Below, piece after piece: positions 8,553 to 16,716 of a stretch of DNA of 64,000 bases (its first letter is position 1; each line of letters begins with the position of its first letter). The DNA is from an uncultured Rhodospirillales bacterium. Its GTDB lineage: Bacteria > Pseudomonadota > Alphaproteobacteria > Acetobacterales > Acetobacteraceae. Location of the stretch: positions 1 through 64,000 of the forward strand of contig CAIPLM010000084.1 in NCBI GenBank assembly GCA_903865895.1. The letters run 5' to 3'. Made by a program: the position numbers and the translations under genes. Under the pieces are notes generated by a model that saw nothing but the letters and a program-made list of their open reading frames with translations, was not told the origin of the DNA and searched no databases.

Positions 8553-9242
8553 ATGCGCCGCCACGTCCTTTTCGCCATTGCCTTGCTCGCCGCCGGCCCC
8601 GCTTTTGCCGCCGGTCCGCCGCCCTACCTCACGGCGAAGCAGCTCGATCTTACGATCATGCTGCCGCCCGCGCCGCCCAAGGGCGGTGACATCGAGAAGG
8701 CCGAGATCGCCGCGGTGATCGCCGCCCAGAAGGCGGCGAGCCCGGAGCGCATCGCCCTTGCGGCGCATGACGCCGAGGAGGACGTGTTCACCATGTTCAC
8801 ATCGACGCTCGGCGCCAAGTTCGTCGCCGGCAATCTCCCGGTGGCCAGCGTGTTCTTTGCCCGGGTCGGCGATAGCGAGGATGAGACGGTCGATCCGGCG
8901 AAGAAGGTGTTCGCTCGCGTCCGCCCCTGGATGACCTCGACGGACGTGAAAGTGCTCGGCCCCTCGACCAAGAGCGGCTCCTGGCCCTCCGGCCACACCA
9001 CGCGGGTAACCATGGAGGCGATCATCGTGGCCGCGATGCTACCGGAGCGCCGAGACGCGATCTGGGCGCGGGCGGCGGAATACGCCGAGAGCCGGGTGAT
9101 CATCGGCATGCATTACCCGCTTGACCTTGAAGTCGGCCGCCGCGCCGGCACCGCCATGGCCGCGGTGATGTTCGCCGACCCGGCCTTCCGCGCCGATTTC
9201 GAGACGGCGAAGGCCGAGGTGCGCAAGGCGCTGGGGCTCTGA
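8553..9242 (+). CDS. Class A nonspecific acid phosphatase (PAP2 superfamily), periplasmic
   Basis: 229-residue secreted phosphatase. A cleavable signal (MRRHVLFAIALLAAGPAFAA, cut after about residue 20) precedes the three PAP2 signature blocks: KKVFARVRP (K-x6-RP), SWPSGHTT (PSGH, with the nucleophilic or general-acid His) and SRVIIGMHYPLD (SR-x5-H-x3-D). The N-terminal half with the PPYLTAKQLDL and VFTMFTSTLGAKF segments is characteristic of the PhoN/PhoC class A enzymes, which release phosphate from many organic phosphomonoesters in the periplasm. The start at 8553 is chosen by the signal peptide. It sits alone, 92 bases after the monooxygenase. Confidence 0.92.
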   Translation: MRRHVLFAIALLAAGPAFAAGPPPYLTAKQLDLTIMLPPAPPKGGDIEKAEIAAVIAAQKAASPERIALAAHDAEEDVFTMFTSTLGAKFVAGNLPVASVFFARVGDSEDETVDPAKKVFARVRPWMTSTDVKVLGPSTKSGSWPSGHTTRVTMEAIIVAAMLPERRDAIWARAAEYAESRVIIGMHYPLDLEVGRRAGTAMAAVMFADPAFRADFETAKAEVRKALGL

Positions 9243-9295
9243 CCTGACGCAACGCTGACGGGTGCGCCGCGCCGGGGGGACTGCTATCCTGGCGC

Positions 9296-10672
9296 ATGCG
9301 CTCCCTCCGCTCCCGCCTGCTCGCCGTCTGGGTCGTCTCGCTGCTGGTGGCGGGCGTGGTCGGCGTGGTGCTGGTGGGGCTCTACCAGCAATCCGCGGGG
9401 GCGCAGGAGGAGCGGGCGCGCGATGCGGTGGCGGATGCCTGCACGGCGATCGTCGATCGCTTCACCTATTACGCCGCCGGTTGGGCCGGGCCGCTGCCGG
9501 AGGCGGGCAGTGCCGAGGCGGCCGCCTTCGGGCGTGATCTCGCCGCCGTGCTGGATGCCGCGCTGGGTGAGCGGCCGGGGATCGAGGGCGGTATCTGGCG
9601 CTCCGGTGGGACTGCGCCGCTGGCGGGGGGAGGCGGGGAGGGGCTGCGCGACAGTATCGCGGCACTGGCAGCACTTGCCGCCGACGAACACGTCGCTTCC
9701 GCCCGGCTGCTCGATGGCGGCGATTCGGTGTTGTTGACGGCCTGCCGAATTCCCGCACCGTCGGGGCTGGCCGCTTATGCGCTGGCCCGCATTCCCGAGA
9801 CGCCCGGCCAGAACCGCCTGCTGTTCGGCGTCGGCGCGCTGCTGGCGCTGGTGCTGGCGATGACGGTGCTGCTCGGCTGGGCGGCGCTGTTCTGGTCGCG
9901 CCGGTTGGGCGCCATCGTCGATGCGTTGGGCGGGCGTGGACTGGCCGCCCTGCCGCGGCTGGCGCTCAGCGGCGAGCGCGATCTCGACCGCATCGTCACC
10001 GCGCTGAACGAGGCCTCCGGGCTGGCGGGTCGCATCGCCCAGGCCGAGCGCTTCGCCGCGCTGGGGCGGGTGGCGGCGGGGGTGGCGCATGAGGTGCGCA
10101 ACCCCGTTGCCGCGATGCGGCTGCGCGCCGAGAACGCGCTGGCCGGTGACGATGCCCGCCGGCGTGTGGCGTTGGAGGCTATTCTCGGCCATGTCGCGCG
10201 GCTCGAACGGCTCACCGGCGAATTGCTGACGATGACGCAGAAGCGCGTGCCCGCCCCGGTGCCGACCGATCTGCGCACCCTGCTCACGGCCTGCGCAGCC
10301 GACCACGGCGCCGCCATCGATGTCTCGGCGCCGAGTGTGACGGTGTTACTGGACCCAGATCTGCTCCGCCGCGCGCTCGATGAGTTGCTGCGTAACGCCG
10401 TGCGCCATAGCCCGCCCGGCGGGCGGATCACGCTGGCGGGCGCGGTGGACGACGGCCGCGCCGTGATCACCGTGCGGGATGCCGGGCCGGGCGTGGAGCC
10501 GGCGCTGCGCGATACCCTGTTCGAACCCTTCGTCACCGGCCGGCCCGATGGCACCGGGCTTGGGCTCGCCATCGCGCGCGAGATGGTCGAGGCGATGGGC
10601 GGGCGGCTGGACCTGGAATCCTCCGCCGCCGGTGGCCATTTCCGCATCGAGGTGCCATGCCCACGATCCTGA
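9296..10672 (+). CDS. Membrane sensor histidine kinase (NtrB/ZraS class) paired with a sigma-54 regulator
   Basis: 458-residue kinase. Transmembrane segments at about residues 8-29 and 176-200 bracket a periplasmic sensor of about 145 residues. The cytoplasmic part has the H-box GVAHEVRNP with phospho-acceptor His265, the N-box LRNAVRHSPP, the G1 box VRDAGPGVEP and the G2 box GTGLGLAIAREMVEAMGG. The H-box type matches kinases that partner NtrC-family regulators. The gene overlaps the regulator gene by 16 bases, so the pair is co-translated. The periplasmic domain is not recognisable to me; its input signal is unknown. It probably controls the secreted Met/His-rich protein gene downstream through the sigma-54 promoter there. 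Confidence 0.93.
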   Translation: MRSLRSRLLAVWVVSLLVAGVVGVVLVGLYQQSAGAQEERARDAVADACTAIVDRFTYYAAGWAGPLPEAGSAEAAAFGRDLAAVLDAALGERPGIEGGIWRSGGTAPLAGGGGEGLRDSIAALAALAADEHVASARLLDGGDSVLLTACRIPAPSGLAAYALARIPETPGQNRLLFGVGALLALVLAMTVLLGWAALFWSRRLGAIVDALGGRGLAALPRLALSGERDLDRIVTALNEASGLAGRIAQAERFAALGRVAAGVAHEVRNPVAAMRLRAENALAGDDARRRVALEAILGHVARLERLTGELLTMTQKRVPAPVPTDLRTLLTACAADHGAAIDVSAPSVTVLLDPDLLRRALDELLRNAVRHSPPGGRITLAGAVDDGRAVITVRDAGPGVEPALRDTLFEPFVTGRPDGTGLGLAIAREMVEAMGGRLDLESSAAGGHFRIEVPCPRS

Positions 10673-11985
10673 TCATCGATGACGACGCCGATTTGCGCGC
10701 GGGGCTGGCCGAGACGATCGGCGATCTCGGCCACCACGCCATCGAGGCGGAGAGCGGCGCCGCGGGGCTGGCAGCGCTGGCGACGCAGGCGGTGGATGCC
10801 GTGCTGCTCGATCTCCGCATGCCCGGGCTCGACGGGATCGAGGTGCTGCGCCGCATCCGCGCCCGCCCGGCGCCCCCGCCGGTGGTGGTGCTGACGGCGG
10901 TGCCGACCGCGGCCAATACCATCGAGGCGATGCGCCTCGGCGCCTTCGACCATCTCGCCAAGCCGATCGGGCGTGCTGCCCTCGTGGACCTCATCGGCCG
11001 CATGCTCGCCGCCGTGCCACCGCCCCCGCCAATTCGGGTGGAGGAAGAGGGCGAGATGGTCGGCAATTCCGAGCCGATGCGCGCGGTGCAGAAGGCGATC
11101 GGCATGCTCGCCGACGCCGATACCACCGTGCTGATCACCGGGGAGACCGGCACGGGGAAGGAGATGGTGGCGCGTGCGCTGCACCGCCACGGGCGGCGGG
11201 CGGCCAGGCCGTTCGTGGCTATCAACTGCGCGGCGATCCCGGCCGATCTGCTGGAGAGCCAGTTGTTCGGCCATGCCCGCGGCGCCTTCACGGGCGCGGT
11301 GGCGGAGCGCATCGGCTCCTTCCGCGAGGCCGATGGCGGCACGCTGTTCCTCGATGAGATCGGCGACATGGCGTTGGCATTGCAGGCGAAAATCCTGCGC
11401 GCGCTGCAGGAGCGGGTGATCACCCCCGTGGGCGGAAAGCCGGTCAGCGTCGATGTCCGCATCGTCGCCGCCACGCATCAGGACCTCGCGGCGCTTGTGC
11501 GCGAGGGGCGGTTCCGCGAGGATTTGTTCTGGCGGCTCGGCGTGGTGCCGATCCATCTCGCGCCCCTGCGTGAGCGGCTGGCCGATATCGTGCCGCTGGC
11601 CGAGCATGTGCTGGCCCGGCTCGGCGACCCGCCCCGCCGCCTCACCGCCGCCGCCTGCGCGCGGCTGCTCGGCCATCCCTGGCCCGGCAATGTGCGCGAG
11701 CTGCGCAATGCGATGGAGCGCGCGGCGGCGCTGGCCCGGCGATCGGTGATCGACGCCGATGACCTCGGCTTCCTCGCGCCGGCGGAAGCCGCCGTCGATG
11801 CCGACCTGCTGGCGGGCGATCTGCCCACCGCGGTCGCCCGGCTGGAGGGGGTGATGATCCGCCGCGCTTTGGCCGAGACCGGCGGCAACCGGGCCGAAGC
11901 GGCGCGGCGGCTCGGGATTCACCGCCAGCTGCTCTACGAGAAAATGAAGCGGCTGGGGCTGGAGACGTCCGAAATCCGGACATAG
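10657..11985 (+). CDS. NtrC-family sigma-54-dependent response regulator
   Basis: 442 residues in three domains. The receiver (1-118) has the acidic pocket IIDDD and phospho-acceptor Asp52 in LLDLRMPGLDG. The AAA+ domain (about 135-365) has Walker A GETGTGKE (162-169), the sigma-54 contact loop GAFTGA (209-214) and Walker B GGTLFLDEIGDM. The C-terminal Fis-type helix-turn-helix includes GGNRAEAARRLGIHRQLLYEKMK. The intact GAFTGA loop means it should remodel sigma-54 holoenzyme rather than act as a sigma-70 regulator. Its stop codon lies inside a perfect 5-bp inverted repeat, about 76 bases upstream of a sigma-54 promoter. It is overlapped by the kinase gene. Confidence 0.95.
   Translation: MPTILIIDDDADLRAGLAETIGDLGHHAIEAESGAAGLAALATQAVDAVLLDLRMPGLDGIEVLRRIRARPAPPPVVVLTAVPTAANTIEAMRLGAFDHLAKPIGRAALVDLIGRMLAAVPPPPPIRVEEEGEMVGNSEPMRAVQKAIGMLADADTTVLITGETGTGKEMVARALHRHGRRAARPFVAINCAAIPADLLESQLFGHARGAFTGAVAERIGSFREADGGTLFLDEIGDMALALQAKILRALQERVITPVGGKPVSVDVRIVAATHQDLAALVREGRFREDLFWRLGVVPIHLAPLRERLADIVPLAEHVLARLGDPPRRLTAAACARLLGHPWPGNVRELRNAMERAAALARRSVIDADDLGFLAPAEAAVDADLLAGDLPTAVARLEGVMIRRALAETGGNRAEAARRLGIHRQLLYEKMKRLGLETSEIRT
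11967..11981. promoter_or_regulatory. Inverted repeat, candidate upstream activator site
   Basis: GTCCGAAATCCGGAC: five-base arms GTCCG/CGGAC around AAATC. It spans the final codons of the regulator gene and is centred about 84 bases before the -24 element of the sigma-54 promoter, a normal distance for an NtrC-type enhancer site. A further CCGGAC and a GTCCGAG occur at about 11998 and 12098. Site assignment is inference. Confidence 0.3.
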
Positions 11986-12056
11986 GGCGTCGCGAAGCCG
12001 GACGGATACTCGGTTTCGCCGAGATCGGAATGCCGTTAAATCAACACGTTAATCTC

Positions 12057-12071
12057 TGGCACGGCGGATGC
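12057..12071 (+). promoter_or_regulatory. Sigma-54 (-24/-12) promoter
   Basis: TGGCACG-GCGG-ATGC: the -24 element TGGCACG is a full consensus match, the four-base spacer is correct, and the -12 element has one mismatch from TTGC while keeping the essential GC. The expected start of transcription is about 12082, leaving a leader of about 40 bases before the ATG at 12122. It stands between a GAFTGA-type activator and the secreted protein gene. Confidence 0.7.
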
Positions 12072-12121
12072 GTATGAGGACGGTGCGGACCCCTTCTGTC
12101 CGAGTTTGACGGAGACCTGAG

Positions 12122-12868
12122 ATGACCAACTTCAAGACCGCCCTGTCCGCTGGCTGCCTCCTGCTCGCCACCGCGGGCCTCGCCGGCGCCCAGACAGCCG
12201 CCACTCCGGCGGTGCCGACCCCGGCGCAAGCGGCGCAGACCGGGCCGACCTATGACCCGGCACAGCTTCCCTCGGCGAAGGGCGTCGTGGCGCAATATCT
12301 GCTCTCGCCGCGCGGCGAGATCGAAGGCCTGCTGCTCGCCGATGGCACGGAGGTGCACATCAACCCGATGCTCTCCACCGAGCTTGCCTTCAGCGTGAAG
12401 CCCGGCGACAGCGTCACCATCCGCGGCCTCAAGGCCAAGAACAGCCCGATGATTGCGGCCGCCGCCATCACCAATGATGCCTCGGGCGCCACGGTGGCCG
12501 GTCGGATGGGCCATGGCATGCATGAGCGTGGCGCCAATATCGAGGCCGAGGGCACCGTGAAGGCGGCGCTGCATGAGCCGCGCGGCGAGATCAACGGCGT
12601 GCTGCTCGATAACGGCACGGTGGTGCGTTTGCCGCCGTCGGAGGCGAAGAAGTTCGCCGCCCAGCTCGCCGTCGGTCAGCCGCTCTACGTGCGCGGCATG
12701 GGCGTCACCTCGCCGCTCGGTAAGGTCGTGCTGGCCCGGCAGATCGGCGCGGACCGCACCAAGCTCGCCGATGTCGCGATGCCCCGCATGCATGGGCCGG
12801 ACGGCAAGATGCACGGCATGATGGGTGGCCACGGCCCGATGGGCGCCAAGCCGCCGTCGGACAACTGA
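12122..12868 (+). CDS. Secreted protein with a duplicated beta domain and Met/His-rich tail
   Basis: 248-residue exported protein: signal MTNFKTALSAGCLLLATAGLAGA, then a Pro/Ala linker. Two copies of a roughly 65-residue module follow, at residues 54-117 and 144-210. Each contains PRGEI(E/N)G, a (L/A)DNGT or ADGT turn, and a strand ending in (V/L)x(I/V)RG, which looks like a small OB- or SH3-like beta barrel. The linker between them (GRMGHGMHERG) and the tail (Met220, 223, 230, 233, 234, 240; His224, 231, 237) are rich in Met and His, suggesting copper, silver or zinc binding. It lies behind the sigma-54 promoter and two-component genes and is probably their main target. I do not know a named family; the metal role is inference. 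Confidence 0.8.
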   Translation: MTNFKTALSAGCLLLATAGLAGAQTAATPAVPTPAQAAQTGPTYDPAQLPSAKGVVAQYLLSPRGEIEGLLLADGTEVHINPMLSTELAFSVKPGDSVTIRGLKAKNSPMIAAAAITNDASGATVAGRMGHGMHERGANIEAEGTVKAALHEPRGEINGVLLDNGTVVRLPPSEAKKFAAQLAVGQPLYVRGMGVTSPLGKVVLARQIGADRTKLADVAMPRMHGPDGKMHGMMGGHGPMGAKPPSDN

Positions 12869-12890
12869 TCGGCGGGATCGCCGGCTGGGG

Positions 12891-13922
12891 TCAGCCCTGG
12901 CCGGCGATCAGCTTCTGGTAGAGCGCCACGTAATCCCGCGCCATGCGTTCCGCCGTCCAGCGCCCCTCGAAACGGGCGCGCACGGCGGCGCGGTCCAGTT
13001 CCGGCAGGCGCGCGCAGGCGGAAACCGCCTCATCGACGGTATCGACGATGAAGCCGGTATGGCCATCCTCGATCACCTCGGGCACCGAGCCCTTGCGGAA
13101 CGCGATCACCGGGCAGCCGCAGGCCATCGCCTCGATCATCACCAGACCGAAGGGCTCCGGCCAGTCGATCGGGAAGAGCAGGGCCTTGGCGTCGGAGAGG
13201 AAGGCCGGCTTCTGGCTGTCGTCGATTTCGCCGATGAACTCCACCGCGTCGCCTTCCAGCAGCGGGGCGATCACCTCGGCGTAGTAGGGCGCGTCCTCCT
13301 CGCCCACCTTGGCCGCCACCACCAGTTTCACCCCCGCCGCCGAGGCGATGCGGATCGCCGCCTCGATGCCCTTTTCCGGGGAGATGCGGCCGAGGAAGGC
13401 GAAGTAGTCCTGCCCGTCAGCCACCGGGCGCAGCAGATCGCGCGGCATGCCGTGCAGAATGGTCGCGGCGTAGTTGAGATGCGGCATCGGGGCGCGCTGG
13501 CGGTCGGAGATCGAGACCAGCGGGACCTCGGGGAACAGGTCATAGATCTGCGGAATCCAGCCCTGATCCAGCCGCCCGTGCAGGGTGGTGAGGAACGGCG
13601 TGCTTTGCCGGGTGAAGACGGAGAAGGGGTGGAAATCGATGTGGAAATGCAGCACGTCGAACTGGTCGGCCTGGCGGCGCACCAGTTCGATCATGCGGGC
13701 ATAGGGGGCGTTGTTGTATTCGAAATTGCGCGCGAAGCGCTCGCCCTGGGCGCGCATCGGCACCAGCTTGGCCGAGGTGCGGCTGTCGCCGGTGGCGAAC
13801 AGGGTGACGTCGTGGCCCATGCCGACCAGTTCCTCGGTCAGCCAATGGACCACGCGCTCAGTGCCGCCGTAGCGGAGCGGGGGCACGGATTCGAACAGCG
13901 GGGCGATTTGGGCGATGCGCAT
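12891..13922 (-). CDS. Glycosyltransferase family 4 protein
   Basis: 343-residue GT-B fold enzyme. The N-terminal Rossmann half starts MRIAQIAPLFESVPPLRYGGTE, with the glycine-rich acceptor loop. The C-terminal half has LGRISPEKGIE (about residue 178) and the GT4 donor site EPFGLVMIEAMACGCPVIA with its E-x7-E spacing. It would transfer a sugar from a nucleotide-sugar donor. There is no signal or membrane segment. It is convergent with the secreted protein gene, 22 bases apart, and stands apart from any visible polysaccharide locus, so the acceptor is unknown. Family members with this start motif are often isolated genes. Confidence 0.9.
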   Translation of the reverse strand: MRIAQIAPLFESVPPLRYGGTERVVHWLTEELVGMGHDVTLFATGDSRTSAKLVPMRAQGERFARNFEYNNAPYARMIELVRRQADQFDVLHFHIDFHPFSVFTRQSTPFLTTLHGRLDQGWIPQIYDLFPEVPLVSISDRQRAPMPHLNYAATILHGMPRDLLRPVADGQDYFAFLGRISPEKGIEAAIRIASAAGVKLVVAAKVGEEDAPYYAEVIAPLLEGDAVEFIGEIDDSQKPAFLSDAKALLFPIDWPEPFGLVMIEAMACGCPVIAFRKGSVPEVIEDGHTGFIVDTVDEAVSACARLPELDRAAVRARFEGRWTAERMARDYVALYQKLIAGQG

Positions 13923-13954
13923 GGATGCTGGCTACGCCTGAGTTATGGCGGCGG

Positions 13955-14740
13955 TCAACGTTGCGCCACCAGGGCCAGCACGCGCCGCACCGCCTCGGCC
14001 CGTGCCGCGTCGTTGCCGCCGGCATGAACGGTGTGGTCGGCGTTCTGGCTGGTGGGGATGTTCTGCATCACCCGAATTGGCACCGGGGCGTCGAAATCAT
14101 GATAGGCGCCGGGGAAGCCGGTGAGGCTGACGCCGGGCGCGCGGGAGGCCAACTCCCGGCAGGGGGCAATCGGCGTCCAGTCATCCGCCTCGCCATGGAG
14201 GATGGCGAGCGGCGCGGCGGGCGCCCAGGTTGAACTCGCCGCGAAGCCGCGGCAGCCCGGGTAGAAGGCGATGAAGCGGCGGATCAGCCCGGAAGGCAAA
14301 TCCGCCCGCCCGGCGCTCGCGGTGGCCAGCACCGTCGAGCCGCCATCGGACCAGCCGAGCATCACCACGCCCGCCTTCGCACTCGGCTCGGTCGCGGCGA
14401 GATACTGCGCGGCGGCGATGGCATCCTTCCGGCGCAGGCCGGAGGCGGTGGCCACCCGCTTGGTCTCCCGGCACTGCGAGCCGAGGCCGCGCGAGGCGAA
14501 GCTGTTGGGGAACAGCACGACATGGCCCGCATCGGTGAGGATCTTGCGCCACATCGCATCGCGGGACGGGAAGGGGCCGCCGCAACCATGCAGCGCCACC
14601 ACCGCCGGGCCGCGCGGCTCACCTTCGGGCCGGAACAGCTCGGCCTGAATTGTGATGCCCTGCGGCCCCGGGAAGCTCACCGGCTCCGCCCGCGCCGCAC
14701 CCGCCGTCAGCAGCACCAAGATCATCAGCACATTACGCAT
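13955..14740 (-). CDS. Secreted dienelactone hydrolase-family alpha/beta hydrolase
   Basis: 261 residues with a signal peptide (MRNVLMILVLLTAGAARA). The nucleophile elbow is GWSDGGS, the oxyanion segment HGCGGPFPSRD, the acid residue lies in HGEADDWTP, and the catalytic His in AYHDFDAP. The GCGG segment and the late HDFD are typical of dienelactone hydrolase-like proteins found in the periplasm. It sits 32 bases upstream of the glycosyltransferase on the same strand and could share its transcript. The substrate is unknown; a carboxylic ester or lactone is most likely. Confidence 0.87.
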   Translation of the reverse strand: MRNVLMILVLLTAGAARAEPVSFPGPQGITIQAELFRPEGEPRGPAVVALHGCGGPFPSRDAMWRKILTDAGHVVLFPNSFASRGLGSQCRETKRVATASGLRRKDAIAAAQYLAATEPSAKAGVVMLGWSDGGSTVLATASAGRADLPSGLIRRFIAFYPGCRGFAASSTWAPAAPLAILHGEADDWTPIAPCRELASRAPGVSLTGFPGAYHDFDAPVPIRVMQNIPTSQNADHTVHAGGNDAARAEAVRRVLALVAQR

Positions 14741-14825
14741 GTTTGACCCACGTCATTCCCGCCCCACCAAGATTGCGCCATGATGATGGACGATACCACG
14801 CCCTCCCCCCGCAGACAGGCAAGCC

Positions 14826-16598
14826 GTGACCGTCTCCATGACCCGCTTCCAGGCCCGTCCGCTGGCCTTCCTGTTCCACTACGTGAACCGCCATCGGCTC
14901 GGCCATGTCATCATCCTCACCGCCGTGGTGCAGGCGGTGGTATGCTCGGTGCTGACCCAGTACGGGCTGAAGGCGCTGATCGACGTGGTCTCGCGCGGCC
15001 GCGAGGCGCCTGGCGTGATCGAGGCCTCCTGGCGCGCTTTCGCGGTGCTGTGCGGACTGATCGCGGCGGATAATTTCCTCTGGCGCATCGCCGGCTTCAC
15101 CGTGGCCCGGGTGTTCGTGCGCGTCACCGGCGATGTGCGGGCGGATTTGTTCCTCCACCTCACCGGCCATTCGCCGAGCTACTTCTCCGAACGCCTGCCC
15201 GGCACCATGGCCAGCCGCATCACCGCCACCTCCAACGCGATTTTCCAGACCGAAAGCACCGGCACCTGGAACGTCATTCCCCCCTGCCTCGCCGTCGTGC
15301 TGGCGATCGTGCTGATCGCCTCGGTGAACCCGCTGATGGCCGCCGCCCTGGCCGGGGTGAGCGCCATTATGGCCGGCATCGTGTTCTGGCTCGCCGAACG
15401 CGGCACCCCGATCCATCGCAATTTCGCCACCCATGCCGCGGGCGTCGATGGCGAAATGGTCGATATCATCTCCAACATGCACGTGGTCCGCGCCTTCGGC
15501 GCCACTTTCCGCGAGCACACCCGCCTCAACGGGCGGATCGACGGCGAGATGGCCGCCCGGCGCAAGAGCCTGTTCTACCTTGAAAAACTCCGCCTGCTCC
15601 ACGCGGTGATGACGGCGCTGATCACCGCCGGGCTGCTCGCCTGGGGCGTCATCATGTGGCAGCGCGGCGAGGCCTCGGCTGGCGACATGGTGCTGATCTG
15701 CTCGCTCGGCTTCACCATCCTGCACGGCACGCGGGACCTCGCCGTCTCGCTGGTCGATCTCACCCAGCAGGTCGCGCGGCTGGAGGAGGCGATCACTTCG
15801 CTGCTGACGCCGCATGAACTGCCCGATGCCGCCAACGCGCTCACCCTGCCGCATGGCCCGGGCCGCGTCACCTTCGAGCATGTCCGCTTCGGCTATCCCG
15901 GCCGCGAGCCAGTGCTGAACGACTTCTCGCTGATCATCGAGCCCGGCCAGCGCGTCGGCTTGGTGGGCGCGTCCGGCGCCGGAAAATCCACCATCATCGC
16001 CCTGCTGCAACGCTTCTATGACGTGCAGAAGGGCGCCGTGCGGATCGATGGCGAGGACATCACCGAGATCACCCAGGAAAGCCTGCGCGCCATGCTGGCG
16101 ATCGTGCCGCAGGATATCTCGCTGTTTCACCGCACCATCCTGGAGAACCTGCGCTACGCCCGCCCCGACGCCATCGAGGCCGACGTGCTGGCCGCCGCCA
16201 CCACCGCGCGCTGCCGCGAGTTCATCGAGGCGCTGCCGGAAGGGTTCGACACCATGGTGGGCGATCGCGGCGTGAAGCTCTCGGGCGGCCAGCGCCAGCG
16301 CCTCGCCATCGCCCGCGCCCTGTTGAAGGACGCGCCGATCCTGCTGCTCGACGAAGCCACCTCGGCGCTCGACAGCGAATCCGAGCAGGCGATCCAGCAG
16401 GCGCTCGATATCCTCATGCGCGGCCGCACCACAATCGCTATCGCCCATCGGCTGTCCACGCTGAAGAACTTCGACCGCATCGTGGTGATGGACCACGGCC
16501 AGGTGATCGACGACGGGCCGCCCGACGTGCTGTCCAATCGGCCAGGCCCTTATCGCGACCTGCTGATGAAGCAGATGATGTCGACGGACGGCACCTGA
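14826..16598 (+). CDS. ABC exporter half-transporter (permease fused to ATPase)
   Basis: 590 residues: a six-helix type I exporter membrane domain (about 1-310) followed by a nucleotide-binding domain with Walker A GASGAGKST, Q-loop VPQDISLF, signature LSGGQRQRLAIARALL and Walker B ILLLDEATSALD. It works as a homodimer or heterodimer exporting lipid-linked or hydrophobic compounds, as in the MsbA/LapB-like group. The start is GTG 14826 with weak AGGCAA before it; ATG 14838 (MTRFQARPLAF) is nearly as good. It is divergent from the hydrolase gene. No adjacent half-transporter is present, which favours a homodimer. The substrate is not inferable. Confidence 0.93.
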   Translation: MTVSMTRFQARPLAFLFHYVNRHRLGHVIILTAVVQAVVCSVLTQYGLKALIDVVSRGREAPGVIEASWRAFAVLCGLIAADNFLWRIAGFTVARVFVRVTGDVRADLFLHLTGHSPSYFSERLPGTMASRITATSNAIFQTESTGTWNVIPPCLAVVLAIVLIASVNPLMAAALAGVSAIMAGIVFWLAERGTPIHRNFATHAAGVDGEMVDIISNMHVVRAFGATFREHTRLNGRIDGEMAARRKSLFYLEKLRLLHAVMTALITAGLLAWGVIMWQRGEASAGDMVLICSLGFTILHGTRDLAVSLVDLTQQVARLEEAITSLLTPHELPDAANALTLPHGPGRVTFEHVRFGYPGREPVLNDFSLIIEPGQRVGLVGASGAGKSTIIALLQRFYDVQKGAVRIDGEDITEITQESLRAMLAIVPQDISLFHRTILENLRYARPDAIEADVLAAATTARCREFIEALPEGFDTMVGDRGVKLSGGQRQRLAIARALLKDAPILLLDEATSALDSESEQAIQQALDILMRGRTTIAIAHRLSTLKNFDRIVVMDHGQVIDDGPPDVLSNRPGPYRDLLMKQMMSTDGT

Positions 16599-16716
16599 TC
16601 GAGGCTGCTTGCCAAACCGTTCCCGGCGCGCCTAGGATTTCGGCAATCAACGATCGTGCCGTGGCGGCATGGCTCGCTTTGCCTCCCTGAGCACGGCAAA
16701 TGCCGGGAGGATAACG

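Noticed and set aside
9775-11922. 715-codon open frame on the minus strand opposite the kinase/regulator genes
   Set aside because: Its translation is low-complexity Arg/Gly/His-rich and has no motif; it is the usual antisense shadow of GC-rich coding sequence, while the plus strand has full kinase and regulator motifs.
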